From assembly GCF_038452265.1 (NCBI RefSeq), contig NZ_CP151843.1:496001-560000 (forward strand): a stretch of 64,000 nucleotides of DNA, read 5' to 3'. Shown piece by piece: positions 1-8,769 of the stretch. The stretch's first letter is position 1. The number at the start of each line of letters is the position of its first letter. The notes under the pieces were generated by a model. It made no database searches. It saw nothing but the letters and a program-made list of their open reading frames with translations, and had not been told where the DNA came from. The stretch comes from Vibrio diazotrophicus (GTDB lineage: Bacteria > Pseudomonadota > Gammaproteobacteria > Enterobacterales > Vibrionaceae). Both the position numbers and the translations under genes were made by a program.

Positions 1-1
1 A

Positions 2-508
2 AGCATTGCGGATTTAAAGCCAGAGAATATGGAATTCTATGTTGATGCAGAAAAGCTTGGGATACGAGAAGAAGCAAATTTAGATGCCTTTGTTCAACGC
101 TATCTTTATAAAGGCGAAAAAGTTCGTCTACTAGAAAAGAAAAATGGCTGGGGGCGCGTCTCTGCATACTTTGTTTATGAACAGGGTGGACCTGAAATTG
201 CTGAGTGGATTCCTTTGGATGGACTCGTTGAGCAAGCACCTGTGATTACAGCAGAAGAACGGAAGAAAACAATTCAGGGCTACATTGCCGCTTCAGATGA
301 TCTCGTGCAATTCGAAGAGATGTTTTTAAAAACGACGGACAAACTACTTAACGATGGAAGCTGCTCACCTGTTGACTTTGAAGAGCTTGGTGGCTGGGTG
401 AAGTCAACCAAATATGCTGATCGCGATGTGTATTTTATATACTGTGGTGGGCTTAAACTAACAGACAAGATTTATTTGGATGTTCGTACAGGTGAAGTGT
501 TTTATTGA
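2..508 (+). CDS. SH3-like domain protein (5' partial)
   Basis: The reading frame is open to the left edge of the window with no stop before the first ATG at 29, so the gene probably begins outside and only its C-terminal 169 codons are seen. The visible N-terminal part has the look of a bacterial SH3 domain: a 'YKGEKVRLLEKKNGWGRV' stretch is the usual strand-turn-strand pattern of SH3b proteins that bind cell-wall peptides or act in the periplasm. The following 100 residues are charged and match nothing I recognise. No signal peptide is visible because the true N-terminus is missing. Function is unknown; the SH3-like call is by pattern only. Confidence 0.6.
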   Translation, partial: SIADLKPENMEFYVDAEKLGIREEANLDAFVQRYLYKGEKVRLLEKKNGWGRVSAYFVYEQGGPEIAEWIPLDGLVEQAPVITAEERKKTIQGYIAASDDLVQFEEMFLKTTDKLLNDGSCSPVDFEELGGWVKSTKYADRDVYFIYCGGLKLTDKIYLDVRTGEVFY

Positions 509-742
509 AAACTTAAGTAGGCGTTATCAACTTTCCCATCTTGATCTTTGCAATCAGCGTACCGTTTGTTGCGTCTTGTCTGAGCGTTAATCTCGATTGA
601 TGTAAAACAACGGTTTGTTCAAAAAGTGATTTACGCTCAACTCATTCCTTTGATTGTTAACTAATCTCTTAAATGATGATGTGTTGAATATCGCTTGGTG
701 ATATTTAACGCTTATTCCTAGATTGAATGTTTAGGAGGACTT

Positions 743-1122
743 ATGAGTATTGAAAGACATGGTTTATCGATAGTTTAGATAGAATTGAGAATGAGTTTTT
801 TGTTTCAATCAAAGCCGTTGGTCGTCTTACCCATGACGACTATCAAGTTATCTCACCGATGATCGATGCAGCTTTGATTAAAGTAAATCAACCCAAAGTA
901 AAAGTACTTTTTGATGCCACAGAACTTAAAGGGTGGGAGTTAAGAGCTGCTTGGGATGATTTTAAGCTTGGATTAAAACATGGCTCAGATTTTGACAAGA
1001 TCGCCTTGTATGGTAATCGAGAATGGCAAGAAGTCTCGGCAAAAATCGGTAATTGGTTTGTCTCTGGTGAAATTAAATATTTCGAAAGTTATAGCGATGC
1101 GGTAACGTGGCTGAAAAACTAA
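743..1122 (+). pseudogene. SpoIIAA-like (STAS-type) protein, frameshifted near the N-terminus
   Basis: An ATG at 743 follows a good ribosome site (AGGAGG at 732-737) and reads MSIERHGLSI before a TAG at 776. One frame over, from about 772, the reading continues SLDRIENEFFVSIKAVG and on to the stop at 1122. The two halves join into a normal length of about 126 residues for the SpoIIAA-like/DUF3478 family of small STAS-like proteins. A single missing base near 770-773 explains the break. Without repair, only an N-terminally shortened product from the ATG at 859 (87 residues) could be made, and it has no obvious ribosome site. It may be a true pseudogene or a sequencing error in a T-rich stretch. 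Confidence 0.75.
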
Positions 1123-1190
1123 TGATGAAGAATTAGTTTAGTCAGAAACATGTTGAGGAAGGATCCTCAGTTACTATCAATAGGGAAATA

Positions 1191-1622
1191 ATGGATAAAT
1201 TAACGCCGATGACGTCTATGTACTTTGAGCAGTTGCTCAGTATTGCAAGGCGTAAAAGTGTCATTGATACCACGAGCGATTGGTTCAACGGATCTCAGAC
1301 ATATCTCAACGAGATGCGTACAGAGCTTGATGAAGTATTAGAAGAAATCCCCCTTAATCGTCGCTATTATCTAGAGCAAAAACTGGGGGATTTGCTTTGG
1401 GACTACCTGAATCTTCTCCTCGCATTAGAATCTGAGACTGAAATCCAGTTAGAAAGTGTTCTTGAAAGAGCGTGTATCAAGTTTGAACAGAGAGTCAGCG
1501 GGCTAGAAAATGGCTTCTTATGGAGCGATATTAAAGCCAGGCAAAAGATTTCTTTGGCTGAACAACAGCAAAAATGGGAATTGCAAAGCTGCGTCCTACC
1601 TTCCAGTAATTTAAGTAAATAA
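1191..1622 (+). CDS. MazG-like nucleotide pyrophosphohydrolase family protein
   Basis: This 143-residue protein carries the acidic helical layout of the MazG/all-alpha NTP pyrophosphohydrolase fold: a Glu-rich helix at residues 41-52 (E41, E45, E48) followed by an E-x4-D element at 62-67 (EQKLGDLLWDYLNLL). The C-terminal 'SDIKARQKISLAEQQ' resembles the tail of short MazG-like proteins in gamma-proteobacteria. Such enzymes hydrolyse (d)NTPs to the monophosphate and are thought to clean nucleotide pools. The gene stands alone between the broken SpoIIAA-like gene and an OsmC gene, with a weak ribosome site (GGGAAA). Substrate cannot be told from sequence. Confidence 0.75.
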   Translation: MDKLTPMTSMYFEQLLSIARRKSVIDTTSDWFNGSQTYLNEMRTELDEVLEEIPLNRRYYLEQKLGDLLWDYLNLLLALESETEIQLESVLERACIKFEQRVSGLENGFLWSDIKARQKISLAEQQQKWELQSCVLPSSNLSK

Positions 1623-1694
1623 TTGAAAATAAAATTATATTTGGGGGTGTTTTTGACCTCTAGTTTCACTATTTATCGATAAAAGGGAGTATCT

Positions 1695-2162
1695 ATGTCT
1701 AAGCATACAGCTAAAATTTCGTGGTTTCGCAAGGATGGCGAAGTGTTTAGCGATAATAAATATAGTCGAGCTCATGTATGGGAGTTTGATGGTGGCATCA
1801 CCGTTCCCGCGTCTCCTTCACCAAGTGTTGTTCCTTTGCCGTACTCGGTGGAAGAGAATGTTGACCCAGAAGAAGCCTTTATCGCTGCATTATCAAGTTG
1901 TCATATGCTTGTTTTCCTTTCTATCGCGGCTAAAAAACGTTACGTCATCGATGAGTATATTGATGATGCAGAAGGTGTGCTCGAGCTGAATGAACAGAAC
2001 AAAGAATCTATGACAAAAGTGATTCTGCGTCCAAAGGTCACTTTTGTTGGTGACAACATCCCCAGCCACGAAGTGTTAGAAAAAATGCATCATCAGGCAC
2101 ACGACAACTGCTTTATTGCTAACTCAGTGAAAACTCAAGTCATCACGCAGATTGTTTACTAA
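1695..2162 (+). CDS. OsmC/Ohr family peroxiredoxin-like protein
   Basis: A 155-residue cytoplasmic protein of the OsmC fold. The two cysteines expected for thiol-dependent hydroperoxide reduction are present: C69 in 'SSCHMLVFLSIAAKK' and C139 in 'HDNCFIANSV'. The family detoxifies organic hydroperoxides using a Cys pair recycled by lipoyl proteins or thiols. The start at 1695 is preceded by AAAAGGGAG, a good ribosome site. The next gene, a DJ-1/PfpI protein, begins 22 bases after the stop, so the pair probably form one stress-related operon. The variant subfamily (YhfA-like or OsmC-like) was not resolved. Confidence 0.88.
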   Translation: MSKHTAKISWFRKDGEVFSDNKYSRAHVWEFDGGITVPASPSPSVVPLPYSVEENVDPEEAFIAALSSCHMLVFLSIAAKKRYVIDEYIDDAEGVLELNEQNKESMTKVILRPKVTFVGDNIPSHEVLEKMHHQAHDNCFIANSVKTQVITQIVY

Positions 2163-2184
2163 GAAATAGATTGTTTACTAAGGA

Positions 2185-2769
2185 ATGCGAATGAACATAG
2201 GGATATACATTTATGATGAAGCTGAAGTCTTGGATTTTTCCGGACCGTTTGAAGTATTTAGTACGGCTAAGCGGTTAGCGAATAATGATTGGAACGTGTT
2301 TTTGTTTGCTGAAAAGTCGAATTTGGTGAAAGCTCGCGGAGGCTTTGAGGTGAAGCCTCATTTTTCGTTTGAGACGGTCCCCAACATAGATCTTCTGATC
2401 GTCGTTGGTGGCGTTCACACTGAAGAACTCAAAAAACCTACAGTCATCGACTGGATTAAGCAACATGCAGCAAAGTCAAAGATTGTTGCCTCAGTGTGTA
2501 CCGGTGCATTTTTGTTAGCAAAAGCGGGTGTGACAGATAATCATTCCGTTACAACACATTGGGAGGATATTGCAGATTTAAGGCGTGACTTTCCTAAGTT
2601 GGATGTGCAGGAGAATGTACGCTGGGTTAAGCAAGGTAACTTGGTTGCTTCAGCTGGCATTTCGGCAGGTATCGATATGAGTTTGTTTTTGGTGTCTGAA
2701 ATTGCGTCTATGGATTTGGCTGTGAATACTGCAAAACAAATGGAATATGATTGGCAGAAAACTGTTTAG
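2185..2769 (+). CDS. DJ-1/PfpI family protein
   Basis: This 194-residue protein has the glutamine-amidotransferase-like fold of DJ-1/PfpI: 'LLIVVGG' at about 70, the nucleophile elbow 'SVCTGAFLLAKAG' with C105, and 'TTHWED' at 123-128, which is the usual second motif of the AraC-N-terminal/PfpI subgroup. Members include isonitrile hydratases and stress-related thiol proteins; the exact substrate is open. It follows the OsmC gene with a 22-base gap and an AAGGA ribosome site overlapping a short local duplication (TTGTTTACTAAG occurs at both 2152-2163 and 2171-2182). A second start three codons in (MNIGIYIY) is possible. Confidence 0.85.
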   Translation: MRMNIGIYIYDEAEVLDFSGPFEVFSTAKRLANNDWNVFLFAEKSNLVKARGGFEVKPHFSFETVPNIDLLIVVGGVHTEELKKPTVIDWIKQHAAKSKIVASVCTGAFLLAKAGVTDNHSVTTHWEDIADLRRDFPKLDVQENVRWVKQGNLVASAGISAGIDMSLFLVSEIASMDLAVNTAKQMEYDWQKTV

Positions 2770-2818
2770 GTTAAACTGCTTGGGTTAGAGAGCTGTGGCT
2801 AATACTGATTAATACAGC

Positions 2819-3655
2819 TTAGCCACATGCTAGCTGCACTCTTGGCATCACACGCTCAGGGGTGCCAAGAAAATAGCCTTGATACATATTAAGATTCAGT
2901 GCTTTCATCGCTTCAAACTGCTGTTCTGTTTCAATTCCTTCCACTACTGTTTTAGCGTTAGCATTCTGCGCTACTTCAATTGCATCAAGCAGTGGTGACG
3001 TATCGCCGTTCATATATTTCATCAGAAGGGTACGATCAAATTTGATGATATCTGGAGAGATGAGGTCAACTCGGTCAGAGTTTGAAGCTTGTGAACCATA
3101 GTCATCGACAGCAATGTGAAAACCGTAATTTGAAAGGGTTTGAGTCGCTTCTTTTAGCAATTCATTATCGTCTGAGTGTTGCTCAACAATTTCCATGACT
3201 ATCTGTGGACGTCTAAGGTTGAGATCATTTATACGATTTGATAACCGGCAGGACAAATTTTCGTTTTGGACAAGCAGTTGGCCAACAGAAGGTAACAGAT
3301 TTAGAAATAGCCTGATGTTTTTGAAAGGGGAGTTGGCGAAATTTCTTATATGAATCGCTCTGCTTAATAATTCGACATTAATTTGATCAACTTGATTATA
3401 TTGATCCGAATAAAAAAATAAATCAGGACGAATTTGTCTATGTCCATTTGTATATATTCTAACCAAGGCTTCCACACCAACAATTCTCTTTTCTCTAGAA
3501 AATATGGGTTGAAATACACTCCGTAGCGTCATGTTTTTATAATGAGCTACATATTGTCCTGTGTTATCGAAACGAATGTATTTATCGTATTGGTGTTTAT
3601 TAATAAGAATCATAGAATCCGCTATATCCCAAAAAATAATATTTAATCTACGCAT
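2819..3655 (-). CDS. EAL domain protein (putative c-di-GMP phosphodiesterase)
   Basis: The 278-residue product is almost entirely one EAL domain, preceded by about 45 residues without a recognisable sensor domain. Catalytic-type residues are present: E62 of the EAL motif, N119 in 'LFLNLLP', E155 in 'VMEIVE', the D184-D185 pair in 'VDDYGSQ', K205 in 'DIIKFD', and the 'VEGIE' and 'QGYFLG' motifs near the C-terminus. On family knowledge it should hydrolyse cyclic di-GMP to pGpG. No transmembrane segment is seen, so it is likely cytoplasmic. The start is uncertain because the N-terminus is unusual; an inverted repeat (ACGCAT/ATGCGT) lies over the first codon. Confidence 0.85.
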   Translation of the reverse strand: MRRLNIIFWDIADSMILINKHQYDKYIRFDNTGQYVAHYKNMTLRSVFQPIFSREKRIVGVEALVRIYTNGHRQIRPDLFFYSDQYNQVDQINVELLSRAIHIRNFANSPFKNIRLFLNLLPSVGQLLVQNENLSCRLSNRINDLNLRRPQIVMEIVEQHSDDNELLKEATQTLSNYGFHIAVDDYGSQASNSDRVDLISPDIIKFDRTLLMKYMNGDTSPLLDAIEVAQNANAKTVVEGIETEQQFEAMKALNLNMYQGYFLGTPERVMPRVQLACG

Positions 3656-3961
3656 CCATGCGTCAAATTGTTTTGATTCACGTCATAGTATTGACGATAT
3701 TAATATTCTGTCAATCATTAATATCGAGATCAAAAATAGTAAAAGATCAAGACTTGGATCGTTTTAATGACCGTAATAATAGAAAACCTAACTCGTACAA
3801 GTTGAATCTCATTAAAGTGCCATATTATATAGTGTGTGATGCTAAAAATTGTGTAGTTACGTTGTATTTAAGTGTTATATTTTGATGCTTTCATGATGAT
3901 CTTAAATTTTATTTTTAGCCATATATGATCCTATTTAGATTCTTTAGTTGTTTGATGTTTA
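3656..3961. other. Intergenic region, no gene found
   Basis: This AT-rich gap separates two leftward genes. It contains short open frames on the + strand with poor codon composition and no ribosome sites, which I do not accept as genes. It presumably holds the promoter of the EAL gene; no clear -35/-10 pair or operator stands out. Confidence 0.5.
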
Positions 3962-4750
3962 TTAACGATCGTCAAAAAAATCTTTATTTCGTATATAACG
4001 ACTCATTAAATGATATGAAAATGGTCTTATAGCCCATGAAACAATACTTTTACCTAACCTGAGTAACGTTGGTGTATTTTCATAAACTCTTTCGTTGTGT
4101 AACCACAATAATTTACCCACGTGCCAATAGTAAAATGGCAAGGGGGGTAAAAATGTGACGATATCGAGGTCGCAACACACACGATATGTTTTATGTGAGA
4201 GCGAATATTGTCTTTTAAATTGATAACCACCAATAGCTGGCTGACCAAACGTTACCACTCGTTTTATTGATTTTGGATATTTCTTCTCAACTAAGTCTGC
4301 CAGAACAGTTCCTATTGCTCCGCCTGATGAATGGCCAGTAAAGGTAACTTTTTTCCCTAGTTCAATCAGAGGAACAATATAGCTTAACAATCGTTCGTAA
4401 ACGGAGACTCCAAGCTTATCGGTGTTGTAGCCCGGTCGGCTCTCTTGCAATATCAAGTATGAATAACCAGCATGAATGGGATAATGAGTGCAAAGTGTCT
4501 TTGGTGTAATTTGCCACATCCCCAGATTTAATAGCCAATCCCAAAGTGAATGAGATCCTTTGATCACAACAATAACTTCCTCGCTTTTCTTGCTCCAAAG
4601 TACCCGCATCATGACTTTACCAAATCGGTTATAGACAATGCGCTGACCGTTTGGATCGAATCCGTAATTGGTCTGTTTGAATATTCTTGGATAAGCGAGA
4701 TTACATAGCACTGCATATCTTTCGTACTGATAGCGCTTTAGGCTTTTCAC
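3962..4750 (-). CDS. Class 3 lipase-family alpha/beta hydrolase
   Basis: A 262-residue protein with the lipase (class 3) pattern. The nucleophile elbow is G-H-S-S-G at 139-143 (Ser141 as predicted nucleophile). 'CCDLDIVTFLPPLPFYYWHVG' further on matches the conserved Asp-x-VP-x-LPP region of this family, and a histidine in 'SYHLMSRY' near the C-terminus could complete the triad. There is no signal peptide, so it would act in the cytoplasm or be released by another route. These proteins hydrolyse acylglycerols or related esters; the natural substrate cannot be inferred. Neighbours give no functional hint. Confidence 0.8.
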   Translation of the reverse strand: MKSLKRYQYERYAVLCNLAYPRIFKQTNYGFDPNGQRIVYNRFGKVMMRVLWSKKSEEVIVVIKGSHSLWDWLLNLGMWQITPKTLCTHYPIHAGYSYLILQESRPGYNTDKLGVSVYERLLSYIVPLIELGKKVTFTGHSSGGAIGTVLADLVEKKYPKSIKRVVTFGQPAIGGYQFKRQYSLSHKTYRVCCDLDIVTFLPPLPFYYWHVGKLLWLHNERVYENTPTLLRLGKSIVSWAIRPFSYHLMSRYIRNKDFFDDR

Positions 4751-4857
4751 GATAAACTTAACGGTTAGGTTTTGATTTACTATGAGTCAGAAATATGTAG
4801 AAAAAGTGACAGCAGGATAAATTTTGAGAAGATAGGGTTAGGGGATATGGGGAAGAG

Positions 4858-5493
4858 TTATCCCCACTGTAATACCGCATAAAGTTGGATGTATTTTCTC
4901 ACTAACTGCTGATTTTTCGAGTGTTTTAATGGATGTCCAAACTTAATGTAGCAAGGACTGATTTGATATCGAGCTTCTAAAGCTTGAGTTAAAAGTGAAT
5001 CGCTCTCGTAAAGTGTTATGCCTTGTGCACTGTACTCATCAATTTCGTCGGGTAATTGCCCTGTCCACCAGTGAAGTAATTCACGGCTTTTTTGACTTTT
5101 GCTTATCCAGTGATCCGTTAAAAGAATAAGAAGATCGTTTGGTTGGATAGCATAGGCATATTCTTGCTTCCACTGAAAAATATCTCTCATTAACTTGTCT
5201 CGGCACGTTTTACCGGCACTGACTAAATGATGAGTGAGTATCCAAACTGTTCCCATTTCACAAGATACACGGAAATGGTGAGGCATATCGGTATGATGAG
5301 TTGATTCTATCGAATCATAATCGCAGGTGTGACCAAATTCCGTTAAGGTGCGCGACAAGCGACGAGCGAAAGCCAGCCCTAAATGGTGTTCACTCATTCC
5401 TTTGTTATGAATAGTAGGATAGTGCTTTTCACACAATCTCAAGCAGTCTGTTTGAAATTCATTGACGCTTTGTGTGACCAGGTCCAATAACAA
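4858..5493 (-). CDS. Hypothetical protein, 211 residues
   Basis: I do not recognise a family. The protein is soluble in appearance, with no signal peptide or membrane segment, and is rich in histidine and tyrosine. Features such as 'HHLGLAFARRLSRTL' and 'LILLTDHWISKSQ' give the impression of a mixed alpha/beta fold. It ends in 'YAVLQWG'. It is transcribed leftward, 107 bases upstream of the lipase gene, so both could be co-transcribed, but the gap is long enough for a separate promoter. Codon use matches the surrounding genes, suggesting a real chromosomal gene. Confidence 0.6.
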   Translation of the reverse strand: MLLDLVTQSVNEFQTDCLRLCEKHYPTIHNKGMSEHHLGLAFARRLSRTLTEFGHTCDYDSIESTHHTDMPHHFRVSCEMGTVWILTHHLVSAGKTCRDKLMRDIFQWKQEYAYAIQPNDLLILLTDHWISKSQKSRELLHWWTGQLPDEIDEYSAQGITLYESDSLLTQALEARYQISPCYIKFGHPLKHSKNQQLVRKYIQLYAVLQWG

Positions 5494-5694
5494 TTACTTA
5501 TTCTCCATAATTTAAGCTCAGCTAGATTATCACAGTTACATCTTGTCTCTAGTGATAAATGATGGTTTTACTTCACCAAAATTCGATTTTAATGTTTCTC
5601 TAATTGCCTAATTTTGAACTGCCGCAGTGTTTCAGTGAAAATCATCAGTCTTGTTGGGTATAATAAGCACCTAATTTCATTTCGGGAGATGACG

Positions 5695-5943
5695 ATGAGT
5701 GATATTGAGTTTACTCAACAACAGAAAGAGGGCCTTACCGAAGCTCTACAAAAATACTGTGCTGATGAGTTAGGCATAGAGCTTGAACAGTTTGATGCAT
5801 GGTTTCTGTTAGAGTTTGTTACAAATAAGATCGGCCCAGTTTATTACAATAAAGGTCTGTCTGACGCTCAATCTGTCATCGAAAGAAAAATGCTTGATAT
5901 CGCAGATGAGCTCTATCAAATTGAAAAAGAAAGCGAATTTTAA
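5695..5943 (+). CDS. DUF2164 family protein
   Basis: An 82-residue protein beginning 'MSDIEFTQQQKEGLTEALQK'. The body ('LGIELEQFDAWFLLEFVTNKIGPVYYNKGLSDA') matches what I know of the DUF2164 family, small cytoplasmic proteins of unknown function in proteobacteria. The start at 5695 is chosen over the in-frame ATG at 5689 because a GGGAG ribosome site at 5684-5688 is correctly spaced from 5695; longer upstream extensions have no support. It is a single-gene unit with a 190-base gap before the cytochrome gene. Confidence 0.8.
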   Translation: MSDIEFTQQQKEGLTEALQKYCADELGIELEQFDAWFLLEFVTNKIGPVYYNKGLSDAQSVIERKMLDIADELYQIEKESEF

Positions 5944-6133
5944 TCTTTCATCTCGTCTTCGTGTTTTAAAGTCATTCGATTTTTCTGAACAAGTTCTTCA
6001 ATCTGTATGGCTAGCGGCAAGGTAAATATTGGTAAATACTCTGTTAACACTATGTATCCAGTGATACCGTTTTAATTGGATGTTGGTATCAACAATAGTG
6101 ATGGTATCAATAATGGTAATGAGAGAAATAGGT

Positions 6134-6670
6134 ATGAGTTCCGAAGTTACACACTACAACGCGGTGACGCGAATTATCCACTGGGTTTCTGCGGTGGTGA
6201 TTATTGGAATGTTTGCCGTCGGTCTTTGGATGACGGATCTTTCTTACTACAGCACTTGGTACAAAACGGCACCTCACTGGCACAAATCTGTCGGATTACT
6301 ACTTGCGGTAGTAACACTATTTCGCATTGTCTGGAAATGTGTGACGGTGTCACCCAAAATGGATGGTTCACCACTAGAGAGATTAATGGCTAAAACTGCC
6401 CATTTCTTTATCTATTTTGATTTGATGGTGCTGTTTGTTTCTGGATACTTAATTTCAACCGAAGATGGTCGTGGGATCGATGTGTTTAATTGGTTTACCG
6501 TTCCGGGAGCGGGAGCTCTATTTGAGGGGCAGGCTGACTTAGCCGGTTTTGTACACCTCTATGCGGCCTGGGCTTTAATCGTCGTTGCTGTGTTACATGC
6601 ACTTGCAGCATTTAAACACCATTTTATTAGTAAAGATAATACGCTACGCAAAATGATAGGAGTATCGTAA
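6134..6670 (+). CDS. Cytochrome b561 family protein
   Basis: A 178-residue, four-helix membrane protein of the CybB type. Histidines in helix positions suited to axial haem ligation are seen at the start ('IIHWVSAVVIIG'), after helix 1 ('PHWHKSVG') and in the last helices ('FVHLYAAW', 'VLHALAAFKHHF'). On family knowledge it carries two b haems and moves electrons between membrane quinol or superoxide and another acceptor. The start at 6134 (MSSEVTHYN) is preferred because the N-terminal helix then begins at the normal place; upstream in-frame ATGs add an unlikely extension. Its stop codon overlaps the yceI-family start (TAATG), a strong operon sign. Confidence 0.88.
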   Translation: MSSEVTHYNAVTRIIHWVSAVVIIGMFAVGLWMTDLSYYSTWYKTAPHWHKSVGLLLAVVTLFRIVWKCVTVSPKMDGSPLERLMAKTAHFFIYFDLMVLFVSGYLISTEDGRGIDVFNWFTVPGAGALFEGQADLAGFVHLYAAWALIVVAVLHALAAFKHHFISKDNTLRKMIGVS

Positions 6671-7239
6671 TGAAGAAAACGTTATTGGCAGTTGGATTAG
6701 CTGCAAGCATGATTGCATCTTTTGGTGCAAGCGCAGCGGATTATGTGATTGATTCAAAGGGAGCTCATGCTTCCATCAGTTTCAAAGTTAGCCATTTAGG
6801 TTATAGCTTTATTAAAGGACGCTTTAATAAGTTCGATGGCGAATTCTCTTATGACCCAAATAACATCAACGCATCTTCTGTTGAGGTGAATGTAGATACC
6901 ACAAGTCTGGATTCAAACCACGCAGAACGAGATAAACATATCCGTAGTGCAGATTTCATTGATGCGGCTAAATTCAGTACTGCAACATTTAAGAGCACTA
7001 AAGTTGTCGACAAAGGTGACGGCAAACTGGATGTTATGGGTGATTTGACGTTACACGGTCACACTAAGAGCATTACGATTGATGCTGAGTTCATCGGCGC
7101 TGGTCAAGACCCATGGGGTGGCGAAAGAGCTGGCTTCGAAGGTTCGACACGTTTAGAACTCAAAGACTTCGATATTGCAGTGATGGGTCCAGCGAGCTAT
7201 GTCGATATGGAACTCCATATTGAAGGTGTTAAAAAGTAA
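6670..7239 (+). CDS. YceI family periplasmic lipid-binding-like protein
   Basis: The 189-residue product starts with a signal peptide ending ASAA (cleavage near residue 23). The mature part has the YceI pattern 'DYVIDSKGAHASISFKVSHLGYSFIKGRF' (split here as motif description) and 'DKHIRSADFIDAAKFSTATF', typical of the lipocalin-like fold that holds an isoprenoid quinone-like lipid. The gene overlaps the cytochrome b561 stop codon, and this cytochrome-YceI pairing is common in gamma-proteobacteria, pointing to a shared role in periplasmic redox or quinone chemistry. An intrinsic terminator follows at 7255. Confidence 0.92.
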   Translation: MKKTLLAVGLAASMIASFGASAADYVIDSKGAHASISFKVSHLGYSFIKGRFNKFDGEFSYDPNNINASSVEVNVDTTSLDSNHAERDKHIRSADFIDAAKFSTATFKSTKVVDKGDGKLDVMGDLTLHGHTKSITIDAEFIGAGQDPWGGERAGFEGSTRLELKDFDIAVMGPASYVDMELHIEGVKK

Positions 7240-7254
7240 TTTGTAAGATTTAAG

Positions 7255-7286
7255 AAAGCCCCTGCATGCAGGGGCTTTGTTTTTTG
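7255..7286 (+). terminator. Rho-independent terminator after the yceI-family gene
   Basis: Stem AAAGCCCCTGCA/TGCAGGGGCTTT at 7255-7278 is a perfect 24-base palindrome-like hairpin followed by a T-rich tract to about 7286. It ends the cytochrome b561-YceI operon and could also serve the leftward transporter gene that ends at 7318. Confidence 0.85.
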
Positions 7287-7317
7287 CCAACTGATGTTTT
7301 TGTTTTGTTATTGACTG

Positions 7318-8769
7318 TTATGCACGTTCTAGCTGCTGTTCTTCTACAACGGTTAGACGTTCTCCATAAATTGGACGAAGGGCTTGTAGTACGTGATGAC
7401 GCTCAATCATTCCAACAAACTGTCCGTTGTCTAATACAGGAAGTTGGTGTGGCTTTTGAACTTTCATGCTCTTAGCTCGTTCTTCAACTGATAAAGTACT
7501 TAGACGTGTTGCAATTCCCATGCTTGTCGTTGGGTAAAGCTGTTCTCTGTCGATGCAAAGAAACTCGGCAACATCAACCAACTTGTCATTGACATCAATG
7601 GCGATAACATCACGTGACATTAAATCAACCACCTTTTGATCCTTAGCTGGAATGTAATTCTGACACCAAAGCTCAACCATCACATCATGAGCAGAAAAAA
7701 TACCCACTAGACGATTATCCATATTCACCACTGCTGCAACGTTTACTTGATGATCTAGCAGTTTATCGATAGCAGCTTGAACTGGCATATCTGCACTGAT
7801 AGTCAACGGATTTGGATCCATAATGTCTTTCATAGTAATGGTACTTTTCATAGTTGTTTCCTTACCTGACGAAATTGGTGTTGTTTGTGTTATTGATGAA
7901 ATTTGGGCTGAGATAAGTTTTGGGCGGCTATAAATAGACCAGTTTGCAAGTCCCACTAAAACTGCGCCGCCAACAATGTTCCCGAGAGTGACAGGGATTA
8001 AGTTGGAAGTTATAAAATGCAGAATGTTGAGATCGGAATATGCTGAAGAACTGACACCTATTTGTTGCCAAAATGAATCTGGAGCAAAGTTATGTATCAC
8101 TATGCCTAGAGGGACCATAAACATGTTTGCGACACAGTGTTCAAAGCCACTTGATACAAACATTGCTACCGGCATAATTGTCATCGCGGCCTTGGTCATG
8201 GCATTTGCAGAGCTAAAGGTTAACCATATAGCTAGGCAGACCAGTAAGTTACACAAAACACCAAGAGAAAAAGCTTGTAGTGTGGTGTGGTGAAGTTTGT
8301 GTTGAGCAATGTTTAGGGCATTTAGACCCCATTGACCATGATCTAATTGATAAAGGCCCGCTGAAGAGACCAATAGAAGCAAAAACATCGCACCTATAAA
8401 GTTCCCTATGTAAACCTTTCCCCACACAGCAAGCATTTTGCTTAAACTAATCTGTTTGTTTGCCCAAGATATGCTGGATAACACAGAGCTGGTAAACAGT
8501 TCACCACCGCAGATAACAATAAGTATTAAGCCCATACTGAATGCTAAGCCGCCGACAAAACGGTTCAGACCCCATTCCGCGTTTGCATTACCGGTGGTTA
8601 CAGTAATGTAAAACAAGAATGCTAGGCCTATAAAAGCACCCGCCATGATGGCAAGACTTATGGTCATTCCGCTTGATTTTTGAGCTTTGCTTAATGCGAA
8701 TTTCTCAGCTTCCGCCATCATCTCTTTCGGCGAAAAATAATGTTGATTGTAAGACTCAGTTGACGCCAT
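7318..8769 (-). CDS. Formate/nitrite transporter (FNT) fused to a CBS-domain pair
   Basis: The 483-residue protein has two parts. Residues 1-285 are an FNT channel with six hydrophobic segments, including 'FVGGLAFSMGLILIVICGGELFTSSV' region residues and 'WLTFSSANAMTKAAMTI', which correspond to the conserved loops of FocA/NirC. Residues 307-470 contain two CBS motifs ('MDPNPLTISADMPVQAAIDKL', 'MSRDVIAIDVNDKLVDVAEF'), which usually bind adenosine nucleotides and gate transport. An internal ATG at 7851 has its own AAGGA ribosome site, so the CBS part could also be made alone. It diverges from a LysR gene that may control it. Substrate (formate, nitrite or another monocarboxylate) is not determinable. 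Confidence 0.85.
   Translation of the reverse strand: MASTESYNQHYFSPKEMMAEAEKFALSKAQKSSGMTISLAIMAGAFIGLAFLFYITVTTGNANAEWGLNRFVGGLAFSMGLILIVICGGELFTSSVLSSISWANKQISLSKMLAVWGKVYIGNFIGAMFLLLLVSSAGLYQLDHGQWGLNALNIAQHKLHHTTLQAFSLGVLCNLLVCLAIWLTFSSANAMTKAAMTIMPVAMFVSSGFEHCVANMFMVPLGIVIHNFAPDSFWQQIGVSSSAYSDLNILHFITSNLIPVTLGNIVGGAVLVGLANWSIYSRPKLISAQISSITQTTPISSGKETTMKSTITMKDIMDPNPLTISADMPVQAAIDKLLDHQVNVAAVVNMDNRLVGIFSAHDVMVELWCQNYIPAKDQKVVDLMSRDVIAIDVNDKLVDVAEFLCIDREQLYPTTSMGIATRLSTLSVEERAKSMKVQKPHQLPVLDNGQFVGMIERHHVLQALRPIYGERLTVVEEQQLERA

Noticed and set aside
3658..3885. Open frame of 75 codons in the gap before the EAL gene
   Set aside because: AT-rich, no ribosome site, and overlaps another frame; codon composition does not look coding.
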